Positions 1 to 8,085 of a stretch of 64,000 nt of DNA are shown here, piece after piece (the first letter of the stretch is position 1; every line of letters begins with the position of its first letter). The notes beneath the pieces were generated by a model, which worked only from the letters and a program-made list of their open reading frames with translations, did not search any database and was not told where the DNA came from. A program made the position numbers and the translations under genes. The stretch is from the NCBI RefSeq assembly GCF_018614585.1, contig NZ_JAGGOI010000031.1, positions 248,001 through 312,000 of the forward strand. The letters are read 5' to 3'. The stretch comes from Streptomyces sp. ISL-1. GTDB taxonomy: Bacteria > Actinomycetota > Actinomycetes > Streptomycetales > Streptomycetaceae.

Positions 1-536
1 TCGTTGACGTCCGCATCCACGACCGCTTCGTGGACGCCTTCGCGGCCTGCGCGGCAGCCTTGACCCCGGGAGTCGACTTCGGCCCCCTCAACAATGCCTC
101 CCAACGCGGGGCCGTCCAGGGTCTGCTGGACCGCCTGCCCGGCCACACGAAGATCGCGACGGGCGGCTCCGCGGTGCCGGGTCCCGGCTTCTTCCATGAG
201 GCCACCGTCGTCACCGGCGTCCGCCAGAGCGACGAGATCGTCCAGGAGGAGATCTTCGGCCCGGTCGTCACCGTCCAGCCCTTCGCGGACGAGTCCGAAG
301 CTCTCCGGCTCGCCAACGATGTGCGGTACGGCTTGGCGGCCGGCGTCTGGACCACGAACCACGAGCGGGCGATGCGGGCGACCCGGGCTCTGCACACGGG
401 CATTGTCTGGGTCAACACGCACGGGACCACCGTGTCCGAGATGCCCCACGGCGGTGTCAGGCATTCGGGCTACGGCAGCGATCTGTCGATGGCGGGCCTG
501 CTGGATTACACGCAGGTCAAGCACGTGATGCTGTAG
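1..536 (+). CDS. Aldehyde dehydrogenase, C-terminal part (5' end outside window)
   Basis: The reading frame is open from the first bases and ends at a TAG at 534-536. The visible 178 residues are the C-terminal third of an NAD(P)-dependent aldehyde dehydrogenase: an EEIFGPVV signature near the middle, the YGLAAGVW segment, and a tail (VSEMPHGGVRHSGYG, then DYTQVKHVM) that resembles the aminobutyraldehyde (PatD-like) branch. The catalytic Cys would lie upstream, outside the window. Known for the family: oxidation of an aldehyde to the acid in the cytoplasm, in this branch often for putrescine or GABA breakdown. The substrate is inferred only from the C-terminal pattern. The gene is convergent with the next one, with a hairpin between them. 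Confidence 0.9.
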   Translation, partial: VDVRIHDRFVDAFAACAAALTPGVDFGPLNNASQRGAVQGLLDRLPGHTKIATGGSAVPGPGFFHEATVVTGVRQSDEIVQEEIFGPVVTVQPFADESEALRLANDVRYGLAAGVWTTNHERAMRATRALHTGIVWVNTHGTTVSEMPHGGVRHSGYGSDLSMAGLLDYTQVKHVML

Positions 537-576
537 ACCGGTTCAGGATTTCCTGCCGCGCTGAGCCCGTGCAGAG

Positions 577-609
577 CCGGCCCGTAGCCGCATGTGCGGC
601 CCGGGCCGG
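577..609. terminator. Bidirectional hairpin between convergent genes
   Basis: Nested inverted repeat: outer arms CCGGCCC (577-583) and GGGCCGG (603-609), inner arms GCCGCA (587-592) and TGCGGC (595-600). It sits between the aldehyde dehydrogenase stop and the converging GDPD stop, as expected of a shared factor-independent terminator. There is no T-run, which is common in Streptomyces. Confidence 0.55.
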
Positions 610-651
610 TCCGGCATCCTCGGAAAAGCCGGCGGTGACCTCTGGGTCAGG

Positions 652-1731
652 TCAGTGGAGTTGGTAGGCCTTGGGGAGGCGCATGCCGCGGTCGGCCATG
701 ATCTGCCGCACCCGGTCGGGGTAGTTGGTGATGATGCCGTCTGTGCCCATGTCCATGAGTGCCTCGACGGTGGCCGGATCGTCGCAGGTCCAAGGGATGA
801 CTTTCAGGCCGCGGGCGTGTGCCTGGGAGATCATTGTCCGGTCGGGGTAGAAGCGGAAGCCCGGGTCGCCGACCTTGCCGCTCTGCGGGAAGCCGTAGTT
901 GGGGGAGAGGGCCTTGACGCCGGGGATGGTGGCGGCGGCCTTCACGAAGTCGCCGTCGTAGTCGTCGGCGTCGATCCCGCCGAGCCATGGGGAAGCGCCG
1001 GGTTTGCCGACCTGGAGGAAGTCGTAGTTCGTGAGCGCGACCAGCGGCCATCGCGGCGCCAGCTTGTGCATCGCCTTCAGCGCGCCCCAGTCGAAGGACT
1101 GGACGGTGACCTGGCGTTCGATGCCCGAGGAGTGGATCTCCTCGTAGACCCGGCGCACGAACAGCTCACGTGGTGCGGTCTGTTCGGGCGCCCCCGCCTC
1201 GACCTTCGTCTCGACGTTGAGGGTGACCTGCTCGGCGCGGTAGCTCTTGACCAGGTTCAGGACGTCCTTGAGCTCCACCATCCGGAAACCCTTGATCACT
1301 TCCTGCTCGGGGTAGCCGGGCAGCTGCTGGTAACCGCAGTCCATGGTCTTGATCTGAGCCAGCGTCAGGTCCTTGATGTACTTCCCGACGTACGGGAATA
1401 TCGGGTCGCCCGGCGTGACCGGTGCCGTGTCACGGCACTTCACGGCGCTGACCTGCCGGTCGTGGGTGACGACGACCTGCTCGTCCTTGGTGATCTGAGT
1501 GTCCAGCTCCAAGGTGGACACCCCGAGGCGCATCGCCTTGCCGAATCCCTCGAGGGACTCTTCGGTCGTCATGCCGATGCCACCGCGGTGGGCCTGCAGG
1601 TCGAAGTGGGTTTTCTGAGGCGGCGCGCCGGAGCCGTCGGACGGCGTCGCATGAGAGGCCACCGGGAAGGCGAACACCGGCACCAGCGTCAGGCCCGCGA
1701 GGCAGTGTCTGAGGAAGTGGCTTGAGGACAT
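652..1731 (-). CDS. Secreted glycerophosphodiester phosphodiesterase family protein
   Basis: A 359-residue protein starting at the ATG at 1731, chosen because it opens directly into a signal peptide (basic/polar N-terminus, LAGLTLVPVFAFPVASHA core). The mature part has the GDPD hallmarks: an early DLQAHRGG motif, LELDTQITKDEQVVVTHD (metal-binding Glu/Asp and catalytic His), and a C-terminal VIPWTCDDP...MGTDGIITNYPDRV segment. Known for the family: a metal-dependent TIM barrel that hydrolyses glycerophosphodiesters to glycerol-3-phosphate and an alcohol. Export suggests a role in scavenging phospholipid or teichoic-acid products outside the cell. A longer in-frame start at 1848 would bury the signal peptide and is unlikely. 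It lies downstream of the DUF6454-like gene on the same strand with a gap of about 160 bp. Confidence 0.88.
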   Translation of the reverse strand: MSSSHFLRHCLAGLTLVPVFAFPVASHATPSDGSGAPPQKTHFDLQAHRGGIGMTTEESLEGFGKAMRLGVSTLELDTQITKDEQVVVTHDRQVSAVKCRDTAPVTPGDPIFPYVGKYIKDLTLAQIKTMDCGYQQLPGYPEQEVIKGFRMVELKDVLNLVKSYRAEQVTLNVETKVEAGAPEQTAPRELFVRRVYEEIHSSGIERQVTVQSFDWGALKAMHKLAPRWPLVALTNYDFLQVGKPGASPWLGGIDADDYDGDFVKAAATIPGVKALSPNYGFPQSGKVGDPGFRFYPDRTMISQAHARGLKVIPWTCDDPATVEALMDMGTDGIITNYPDRVRQIMADRGMRLPKAYQLH

Positions 1732-1890
1732 CAAAAACCCTACTCGTGTTGGTTTGAGCGACCAGGAGACGCTAGTTCGGCCTCGGGCGGGCTCAACGGC
1801 CTGGACGTGATGGTGTCGTGAATGCTGGGGGAACGACTTCCGGCTCACCGGCCCAGACGCTCTCCGTGCGTATCGTCGGCCGTCGTCAGG

Positions 1891-2850
1891 TCAGCCGACC
1901 GTCGTTTCGTAGACGAGGATCTCGGTGCCCGCGCGCTCCTCGCCGTCGTCCGGGGCCGCCCACATGCGCAGCGTGCCGTGGTCGGTCTCCAGATGGACCG
2001 GATTGCGGGTGGCGACGTGGCCGGCGGCCGACCACTGCTGGATCGGTGCCTCGTGCCTGGCGGCATGCGAGTCGAGGTCGAGCACGGCGACTCCGCCCAG
2101 CTCGAAGTCCGCACCGGTCGCGGTCTTGTAAGCGGTGATACCGGTGCACAGCATCGTGCGGCGGTCGGCGTTCGCGCAGTCCTGATAGTCGAGGAAGTGA
2201 CTGGTGTTGACCGCGTGGGAGAGTTCCTTGCCCGTGCCGTTCCAGACGTAGAACTCCCGGGAACCCCAGGTGACTCCGTGCACGCGCCCGGTCGTGGGGT
2301 CCGGCACGACACCGCCGACGTGGTCGGCGGCGCGGAACGCCTCGTGGACCGTGAGGGTGCGCAGGTCGATGCGGTAGACGATCGCGTGACTGCGGGGCCG
2401 GTATTCCGCCACGGGAACCCACAGCGATGTCGCGTCGGCGTCGATGCCGCCGGGGTGGTACATGTGTCCCTCGCCCAGAACGATGTCCTTGATGAGGTTG
2501 CCCTGCAAGTCGAGCACGAAGACGTGCCCCCGCCCCTTGCCCGGTGTCCGGTCGTAGCCGTCGACCGGGGCCGGATACTTCACCGGAGCCTCGATGATCT
2601 CCACGCTGGAGAGGAAGAGGCGGTTACCGACGCGGGCGAAGCCCTGGGGGTGGTACGTCGGGAAGTCCAGCTTGATCCGCCGCGCGAGGGTCCACTGTGT
2701 GGACCGGTTCACGTGCGAGACCGCCTCGGCAAGTGGTGCGTGCGCAGACCTGTCGGCGCCGACGGCCTGGGTGGTGACCACGGTTGCCGCAGCCGTCGCC
2801 AGTACGGTCGTGACCAGGGCGGCGACGCGAAATACGCGGGTCGATCTCAT
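1891..2850 (-). CDS. Secreted DUF6454-like beta-propeller protein
   Basis: 319 residues from the ATG at 2850, preceded by a clear GAGGAG ribosome site. The N-terminus is a signal peptide (RSTRVF, then an Ala/Val/Thr-rich stretch ending near AVGADRSA). The rest has repeated short beta-type segments (GNRLFLSSVEI, GHVFVLDLQGNLI, SLWVPVAEYR, TTGRVHGVTWGSREFYVWN), the look of a small beta-propeller, and resembles Streptomyces secreted proteins assigned to DUF6454. No catalytic residues can be named. It is followed on the same strand by the secreted GDPD gene, so both may act on the cell surface. The function is unknown; the DUF assignment is from memory of the sequence type. Confidence 0.75.
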   Translation of the reverse strand: MRSTRVFRVAALVTTVLATAAATVVTTQAVGADRSAHAPLAEAVSHVNRSTQWTLARRIKLDFPTYHPQGFARVGNRLFLSSVEIIEAPVKYPAPVDGYDRTPGKGRGHVFVLDLQGNLIKDIVLGEGHMYHPGGIDADATSLWVPVAEYRPRSHAIVYRIDLRTLTVHEAFRAADHVGGVVPDPTTGRVHGVTWGSREFYVWNGTGKELSHAVNTSHFLDYQDCANADRRTMLCTGITAYKTATGADFELGGVAVLDLDSHAARHEAPIQQWSAAGHVATRNPVHLETDHGTLRMWAAPDDGEERAGTEILVYETTVG

Positions 2851-3039
2851 CGGGGCCTCTCCTCGAGTCCGGGTGGAAGGGCGTACCCGGGATGTCTACG
2901 GGCCGCCGGTGTCGGGGCTGTGACAGAGGCGCGGCGACCCCGTGGCTTGAAGCCGAACACGGCCGGTTCCTGCGCCGCGGGCGTCGGAGCCGGGAATGGG
3001 CTGGTCACCCACCGGATGCCTCCGAGGATGCCCCGGCCT

Positions 3040-3310
3040 TCAGGCCGGGGCCGCCGGGTCGAGCAGTCGGCGGGCGCGGGTGACGGCCACGTACACGAGG
3101 CGGGCCTCGTCCGCGCGCAGAAGGCGCTGGATGCCGTCCTCGTCGAACAGCGGAGCGGTGAAGCTCTTGCCGATACGAATACGGACCCATTCGCGGCCCG
3201 TGGCCTTGTGCGCGGTGGAGACGGTGAGCTGTGCCTCCTGTTCGGCCGACAGCCGTTCCCCGGCTTGCGCGCCCCCCGTACTCGACCCGGTCACCTCGGT
3301 GGCGGCAAGG
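3040..3310 (-). pseudogene. UvrD-type helicase C-terminal remnant
   Basis: About 90 codons ending at 3040 encode the C-terminal motif block of UvrD/Rep-type helicases: LTVSTAHKATGREWVRIRIG (motif V type) followed by ADEARLVYVAVTRARRLLD (motif VI). No N-terminal ATPase part is present. The upstream edge runs into a transposase remnant in the opposite orientation. This is a truncated relic, not an expressed helicase. Confidence 0.7.
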
Positions 3311-3330
3311 CGTACTCGTCCCGTCGAAAC

Positions 3331-3591
3331 CGCCGCTGTCTGTGCAGACGCCAGATGAGGCACACCATTCCTGAGACGAAGCACCAGCGGGCCAACCGCC
3401 AACGACGAGGCAGTACAGGCGGCCGGCCCACCGGATTCGACAAGACGACCTACAAGCGCAGGAACGAAGTCGAGCGGACGATCAACGCGCTCAAGAACTC
3501 ACGGGCTGTCGCGACGAGATACGGCAAGCGGGCCTACATCTTCGACGGCACCGTCACCGTCGCAGCAATTCGGCTCTGGCTGCGTTCGTGA
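3331..3591 (+). pseudogene. IS5-family transposase C-terminal remnant
   Basis: The last 80 or so codons before the TGA at 3589-3591 match IS5-type DDE transposase ends: RHTIPETKHQR, GRPTGFDKTTYKRRNEVERTIN (with the final catalytic Glu in NEVERT), then ALKNSRAVATRYGKRA and VAAIRLWLR. The N-terminal two thirds are missing. It abuts the helicase relic, so an insertion or deletion event joined the two. Confidence 0.75.
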
Positions 3592-3637
3592 CCCATCTGC
3601 CGGAGATGCGGCGCGCGTTGGCTGAGGACGGAGGCGG

Positions 3638-4240
3638 TCAGCGCACGCTCCGCCCGGCGGCGTTCGCCTGCCACTCGCGGCCGATGGAGCGCATCAGCGC
3701 CGGGTACACCCCGATGTACCGGAAGGGCTTGATGGCGGCCATGTAGAGGGTGCCGAGCAGCCCGTTCGGCTTCACCAGGACGGCCATCTGGCCGCGGTAG
3801 CCGCCGGACCCGTCCGGGACCCAGCCGATGTGCATCACCGCGTGCACGGTCTTGTTGCCCATCTCGGCGGCCCACTCGTCGTCCCTCTGATAGATGGAGG
3901 TGAACGGGGACGAGCCGAGGTCGGGACCCTGGGGGCCCTCGCGAAGGTCCGCCGGCAACCGGTCGCGCAGGGAAGGCCGCGAGGTGCTGATGGCGGTACC
4001 GGACTTGTCCCAGCCGAGCAGTGCTCCGAGCTTCCAGCGGACGGCGAAGAGCACGCGGGAGACAGGACCTTCTCCGTTCACCCCGCTCCTGATTCCTTCG
4101 GCGGTCTGGCGCACCAGCCACACAAGGTCGTCGGGTCCGCCGGGGGTGGGCAGTGCCCACACGTCCTCGACCGTGAAGTCGTCGGCGATCTCGTGGATCC
4201 GCCAGGGGCGGTCGGTGTGAGCGGTTCGGGGAAGTCGCAT
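3638..4240 (-). CDS. DUF2867 family protein
   Basis: 200 residues from the ATG at 4240. The start was chosen because coding character begins there (RLPRTAHTDRPWRIHEIADDF) and because it leaves the operator region free. The sequence carries the DUF2867 pattern: VEDVWALPTPGGPDDLVWLV, a central SPFTSIYQRDDEWAAEMGNKTVHAVMHIGWV block, then GYRGQMAVLVKPNGLLGTLYMAAIKPFRYIGVYPALM. The biochemical role of the family is unknown; members often occur with SDR-type genes. It is divergent from a TetR regulator across two near-identical palindromes, so it is very likely the regulator's target. Confidence 0.85.
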   Translation of the reverse strand: MRLPRTAHTDRPWRIHEIADDFTVEDVWALPTPGGPDDLVWLVRQTAEGIRSGVNGEGPVSRVLFAVRWKLGALLGWDKSGTAISTSRPSLRDRLPADLREGPQGPDLGSSPFTSIYQRDDEWAAEMGNKTVHAVMHIGWVPDGSGGYRGQMAVLVKPNGLLGTLYMAAIKPFRYIGVYPALMRSIGREWQANAAGRSVR

Positions 4241-4255
4241 GAGCAGGCCCCTGTC

Positions 4256-4306
4256 TATACGGTTGCGTATATGTCGAGCGTAGACCCATCTATACGCACC
4301 CGTATA
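4256..4306. promoter_or_regulatory. Two tandem TetR-type operators
   Basis: Two perfect inverted repeats with the same half-sites: TATACG-GTTG-CGTATA at 4256-4271 and TATACG-CACC-CGTATA at 4291-4306. Their centres are 35 bp apart and they lie between the divergent DUF2867 gene (start 4240) and TetR gene (start 4336). Identical arms with different 4-base spacers indicate a protein dimer site used twice. Confidence 0.8.
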
Positions 4307-4335
4307 CTCGGCAGGGACGTGAGGAGGCACACACC

Positions 4336-4896
4336 ATGGGCGCGACCCGCACGCCACGCGGCAAGTGGATCGAGGAAGGCTTGCGGGCACTGGTCGCAGG
4401 CGGCCCCGAAGCCGTCCGGATCGAGGCACTGGCGCAGGCGCTCGGCGTCAGCAAGGGTGGCTTCTACGGGTACTTCCGCAACCGGAACGCGCTGCTCACC
4501 GAAATGCTCGACACCTGGGAGTACGAGGTCGCCGAGAGCGTGATCGAGCAGGTTGAGAGCGGCGGGGGAGACGCCAGGGCCAGACTGGAGCGGCTGTTCG
4601 CCGTCGTCGCCGCCGCCACCGACGGGCCGGTGCGGGGCACCACCGCCGATATAGCGATCCGCGACTGGGCCCGCCGCGACGCGGCCGTCGCCGAGCGCCT
4701 GCGCCGCGTCGACAACCGCCGTATGGACTACCTGCGTTCCCTGTTCTCCTCCTTCTGCCCCGACGAGGACGAGGTCGAGGTCCGCTGCCTGCTCGCCGTC
4801 TCGGTGCGCATCGGCAACCACTTCAACGCCGCCGACAACGGCAAGCGCAGCCGCGCGGAAGTGATGGAGCTAATCAGGCAACGGCTGCTGGAATAG
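4336..4896 (+). CDS. TetR family transcriptional regulator
   Basis: 186 residues from an ATG preceded by GAGGAGG at 4321. The N-terminal TetR helix-turn-helix is clear: RIEALAQALGVSKGGFYGYFRNRNALLTEMLDTWE (about residues 32-66). The C-terminal part is all-helical, as expected for ligand binding and dimerisation, including RDWARRDAAVAERLRRVDNRRMDYLRSLF. It probably represses itself and the divergent DUF2867 gene through the two TATACG-N4-CGTATA sites in the 95-bp spacer. The ligand is unknown. Confidence 0.93.
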   Translation: MGATRTPRGKWIEEGLRALVAGGPEAVRIEALAQALGVSKGGFYGYFRNRNALLTEMLDTWEYEVAESVIEQVESGGGDARARLERLFAVVAAATDGPVRGTTADIAIRDWARRDAAVAERLRRVDNRRMDYLRSLFSSFCPDEDEVEVRCLLAVSVRIGNHFNAADNGKRSRAEVMELIRQRLLE

Positions 4897-5058
4897 CCGC
4901 CCCCGCCATCGCCACCCGCGCGTGGCGTCACTCTCACGTGGCTCAACGTGCGGCCCCGGTCACGGCCAGGGTTTGTCCGGCGGAATCAACGGCCCAGGTC
5001 ACCAGGGTTGGCCTGCGACCTCGTTTTACGACGGGATAGGGGGCGTTCGTGGCGCGGG

Positions 5059-6267
5059 TCAGATGGTGAGAGTGGGCCAGGGGACGTCGGTTTCGACAGC
5101 GGCGGTGTAGTCGACGCCGGGGACAGAGAAGCCGTAGAGGCGGCGGACTTCGGCGCTGAACCAGTCGAGGTCGGCGAGTTCGGTGATGGTGTCGCTGGTG
5201 GCGGTGCTCCAGCATTCGGCGACGGCGTTCTGCACGGCGGGGTCGAGTTCCCAGGTGTCGAGGCGGACCCGGCCCTCGTCGTCGAGGTCGAGGGGGCGGG
5301 CGCCGGTCAGCTGGTCCCACAGCTCCACCAGTTGGCCGATCGGCGCCACCATGGCGTCGCCGAGGACGCCGCGCAGCAGCCCGACGTACAGGGCGATGCC
5401 GGGGATGGCGGTGGAGGACTGGGTGACGGCAGCGGCGTTGACCGAGGTCACGGCCCGGCCGCCCAGGGTCTTGCCGAGGCGCTCGTCCAACGTGCGTGCG
5501 GTGGCTTCCAGATGGGACTTTGCGGCGCCGATGGTGCCCTGCCGGTAGATCGCCGCGGTGAGCGGCGAGCCGATGTAGGACAGGGCGGCGGTGGCGAAGC
5601 CGTCGGCGAGCAGGGACCGGTCGGCCAGGAACGTGATCCACCGTTCCCAGTCGGTGCCGCCCATCACCGCCACGGTCTGCTCGATGTCGTCGCCCTCGGC
5701 CGGCGCGGTGGTGACCTCCTTCACCTCCGGGGCGCCGTACTCGTCGAAGACGAGGGTCTTGGTGGTGTACGGCGAGCCGATCGGCTTGAGGGCCGAGGCA
5801 TACACGTTGCCGGTGTCCGGGTCGGTGCGGCGAGGCGCGGCCACCGAGTAGATCAGGAAGTCGAGTCGTCCCCCAAACCGCTCGGAGAGGAGGTCGGCAA
5901 CCTGCTCCTTCACCGTGTCGCTGAACGCATCGCCATTGAGGAAGACCATGTCCCGCCCGTGCTGTTGGGCGAACCGGGCGGTGGCGGCGGTGCGGTACCA
6001 GCCGGCCGTGCCGGTGCGCCGCGCCGGCGCCTTCTCGAAGCACACGCCGATGCCACGGATACCGACACGGGCCAGGCCCGCGATCGTAGCGGCCAGGCCA
6101 TACCCGGCGGACGAGCCGATGACCAGAGCCACTGGCCCTTCGCCCCCGGCGGTGACCGGGGCGGGGACGGCCTGCCACATCTCGTCCACCAGCTGTCGGC
6201 AGCCGCCAGGATGGGAGTCGAGGAACAGGAAGCCCCGGCTCTTGGGCGCAATGATGCGTTCGCTCAC
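5059..6267 (-). CDS. fabV: Trans-2-enoyl-CoA / enoyl-ACP reductase (FabV/TER type)
   Basis: 402 residues, the usual FabV length, from an ATG at 6267. Diagnostic features: N-terminal SRGFLFLDSHPGGC; the nucleotide-binding VALVIGSSAGYGLA; GWYRTAATARFA; LIYSVAAPRRTDPDTG; and the extended Y-X8-K active site YRQGTIGAAK, which separates FabV from FabI (Y-X6-K). Known role: NADH-dependent reduction of trans-2-enoyl thioesters, the last step of fatty acid elongation, and in several bacteria a triclosan-resistant substitute for FabI. It stands alone, divergent from a hydrolase, with no fatty acid genes nearby. An accessory copy for stress or antibiotic tolerance is a reasonable inference. Confidence 0.95.
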   Translation of the reverse strand: MSERIIAPKSRGFLFLDSHPGGCRQLVDEMWQAVPAPVTAGGEGPVALVIGSSAGYGLAATIAGLARVGIRGIGVCFEKAPARRTGTAGWYRTAATARFAQQHGRDMVFLNGDAFSDTVKEQVADLLSERFGGRLDFLIYSVAAPRRTDPDTGNVYASALKPIGSPYTTKTLVFDEYGAPEVKEVTTAPAEGDDIEQTVAVMGGTDWERWITFLADRSLLADGFATAALSYIGSPLTAAIYRQGTIGAAKSHLEATARTLDERLGKTLGGRAVTSVNAAAVTQSSTAIPGIALYVGLLRGVLGDAMVAPIGQLVELWDQLTGARPLDLDDEGRVRLDTWELDPAVQNAVAECWSTATSDTITELADLDWFSAEVRRLYGFSVPGVDYTAAVETDVPWPTLTI

Positions 6268-6685
6268 GGTGTGGTGTCCCAGGTGTCGTCACGGACAAGG
6301 ACGCGGCGGCCGCCTCGGCCACCCCGTCCTGCAAGTCTGCGGCCATGCGGATGAACACGGTGATCTTGACCGGCACAACGATGTCCAGCCGGGCTTGGAG
6401 GGTTCCCACTAGCTCTGGCGGGGGCAGCTGGCGGCACCCAAGTCCCATCCCGCGGGGTAGCACCGGATGTGGATTCTGATGATGCGAGATGCCGGCTTTG
6501 ACGACTCCACTGACTCCGTACCGAAGGGGTGGACGCCAGACGGTGCGGACGCTCTGACCGGGTAGGTTCAGGTGGCTGCTGGCGCAAGTGTCTCGTGGCC
6601 GGTTGGCCTTTTACGGTGCCGTCCAGACTGAACCCGGCTTGATCACCCTTTCGGGCCGGAGGCCACATCCGAGAGGAACAGCCCT
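6268..6685. other. Divergent intergenic region
   Basis: 418 bp between fabV and the hydrolase gene. It must hold both promoters. I see no clear palindrome or RNA gene. On the minus strand an open frame continues upstream of fabV without a recognisable domain. Confidence 0.4.
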
Positions 6686-7519
6686 GTGAGCGAATGGCAG
6701 TTGACCGAGACGTTCCGCACCACGTCCGGCGATGTCCGCTGGGATGCCCTCGGACAACCTGGCCAGGATCCGGTTGTTCTCCTGCACGGCACACCTTTCT
6801 CCTCGTATGTCTGGCGCGCCGTCGCCCGCTCCCTTGCTCGCCGTCACCAGGTGTTTGTGTGGGACATGCCCGGTTATGGGGCATCGCAGATGTTCGCCGA
6901 CCAGGATGTGTCCCTTGCTGCGCAGGCCAGGGTCTTCACTGAGCTCCTGGCGTACTGGGGGCTGGAGGAACCGCTGGTGGTCGCCCACGACTTCGGCGGT
7001 GCTGTCTCCTTGCGGGCGCATTTGCTGCATGGCGCCCGCTACCGCGCGCTTGCTTTGGTCGATCCGGTCGCGCTGGCGCCGTGGGGGTCCCCGTTCTTCC
7101 GGCTTGTGGGCCGGAACTCCGAGGTCTTCGAACAACTGCCGCCCGCGTTGCACCATGCCCTGGTGCGTGAGTACATGAGTTCGGCCAGCAGTCCCGGACT
7201 GCATCCGGCGGTTCTTGACCGGCTGGTGCGGCCTTGGCTCGGGGACCTCGGCCAGGCGGCCTTCTACCGGCAGATCGCCCAGGCCGACCAGCTCTACACC
7301 GATGAGGTGCAAGGCCGGTACGGCGAGATCAGCATTCCGACGCTGGTGTGTTGGGGCGAGAACGATGCCTGGATTCCGGTGGCGAAAGGACGGGAGCTCG
7401 CTGCCCGCATCCCGGGCGCGCAACTTGAGCTGATTGCCGGTGCGGGCCACCTCGTCCAGGAAGACGCACCCGCCGAACTCACGGCCGCGCTCATCGCCTT
7501 CCTGCAGCACCCCCGCTGA
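6686..7519 (+). CDS. Alpha/beta-hydrolase with Asp nucleophile (dehalogenase/epoxide hydrolase type)
   Basis: 277 residues from a GTG at 6686, about 7 bases after an AGAGGAA site. The alpha/beta-hydrolase order is visible: VVLLHGTPFSSYVW (oxyanion HG), WDMPGYGAS, the nucleophile elbow VVAHDFGGAVS with Asp in place of Ser, a cap region (residues 135-200), CWGENDAWIP with the acidic residue, and the catalytic His in AGAGHLVQEDAP. An Asp nucleophile is typical of haloalkane and fluoroacetate dehalogenases and epoxide hydrolases; Ser esterases have GxSxG. The substrate cannot be told from sequence. It is a single gene and its neighbours give no pathway. Confidence 0.88.
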   Translation: MSEWQLTETFRTTSGDVRWDALGQPGQDPVVLLHGTPFSSYVWRAVARSLARRHQVFVWDMPGYGASQMFADQDVSLAAQARVFTELLAYWGLEEPLVVAHDFGGAVSLRAHLLHGARYRALALVDPVALAPWGSPFFRLVGRNSEVFEQLPPALHHALVREYMSSASSPGLHPAVLDRLVRPWLGDLGQAAFYRQIAQADQLYTDEVQGRYGEISIPTLVCWGENDAWIPVAKGRELAARIPGAQLELIAGAGHLVQEDAPAELTAALIAFLQHPR

Positions 7520-8085
7520 CAGCCAACAACGCGGTGAAGTTCCTCTGCGAGCCGCGTCTTGATTTGTTCTGGGGATGGGCAGGCAGAGGGCCCGATCGTC
7601 GCGTCAGGTGAGCGCCGGATTCCACGGCTCCGGGGTGGTGCGGGTTCGTTGGGGTAGGTCGTTGCCACTGGTCAGCCAGGGTTCGGAAGTGCCTGCAGCC
7701 GGCCGGCTCGCTCCGTGCCGGAACTGCATGGGCTGAGCCGGCAGGCTCGCTGCGCACGCCGGAATGCCTACGGTGTGCGTTCGCCGGCGCCGTTGCTCCG
7801 CCGTCGCAACCATGCCGCGGACCGCAGCGGCCACTGGGATCATCCTGCCGACGTGCATAGCCTCTGCAGGGCTGTCGGCCTTCCCAGGCCGGCCACTGCT
7901 CTCCCGACGGGTCCGTGCGGGTTGCGGCCGAAGGAGTGGTCATGGTGGCCCGGTGTGTCGGCCGTGACCTGCGAGGAATGCCCGTGGACGAATTCCGTCC
8001 TCTCTACAGTGCGCAGGCGGGCCGGGCGAGAGTGTGACTGTCTGTACGAGACAGCTGTGCACCTCACCTGGGAGACAGTCGAGCC
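7520..8085. other. Intergenic region without a recognised gene
   Basis: 566 bp. Several short frames are open on both strands but none has a ribosome site and a recognisable domain. It contains the promoter of the RTX gene; a GGAG at 8071-8074 precedes its ATG. Probably decayed accessory DNA. Confidence 0.4.

Noticed and set aside
592..1725. Long plus-strand open frame opposite the GDPD gene
   Set aside because: It is the antisense shadow of a gene with clear motifs and a signal peptide; it has no domain of its own.
4943..6463. 506-codon minus-strand frame overlapping fabV
   Set aside because: Out of frame with the FabV motifs; product is low-complexity Arg/Pro/His.
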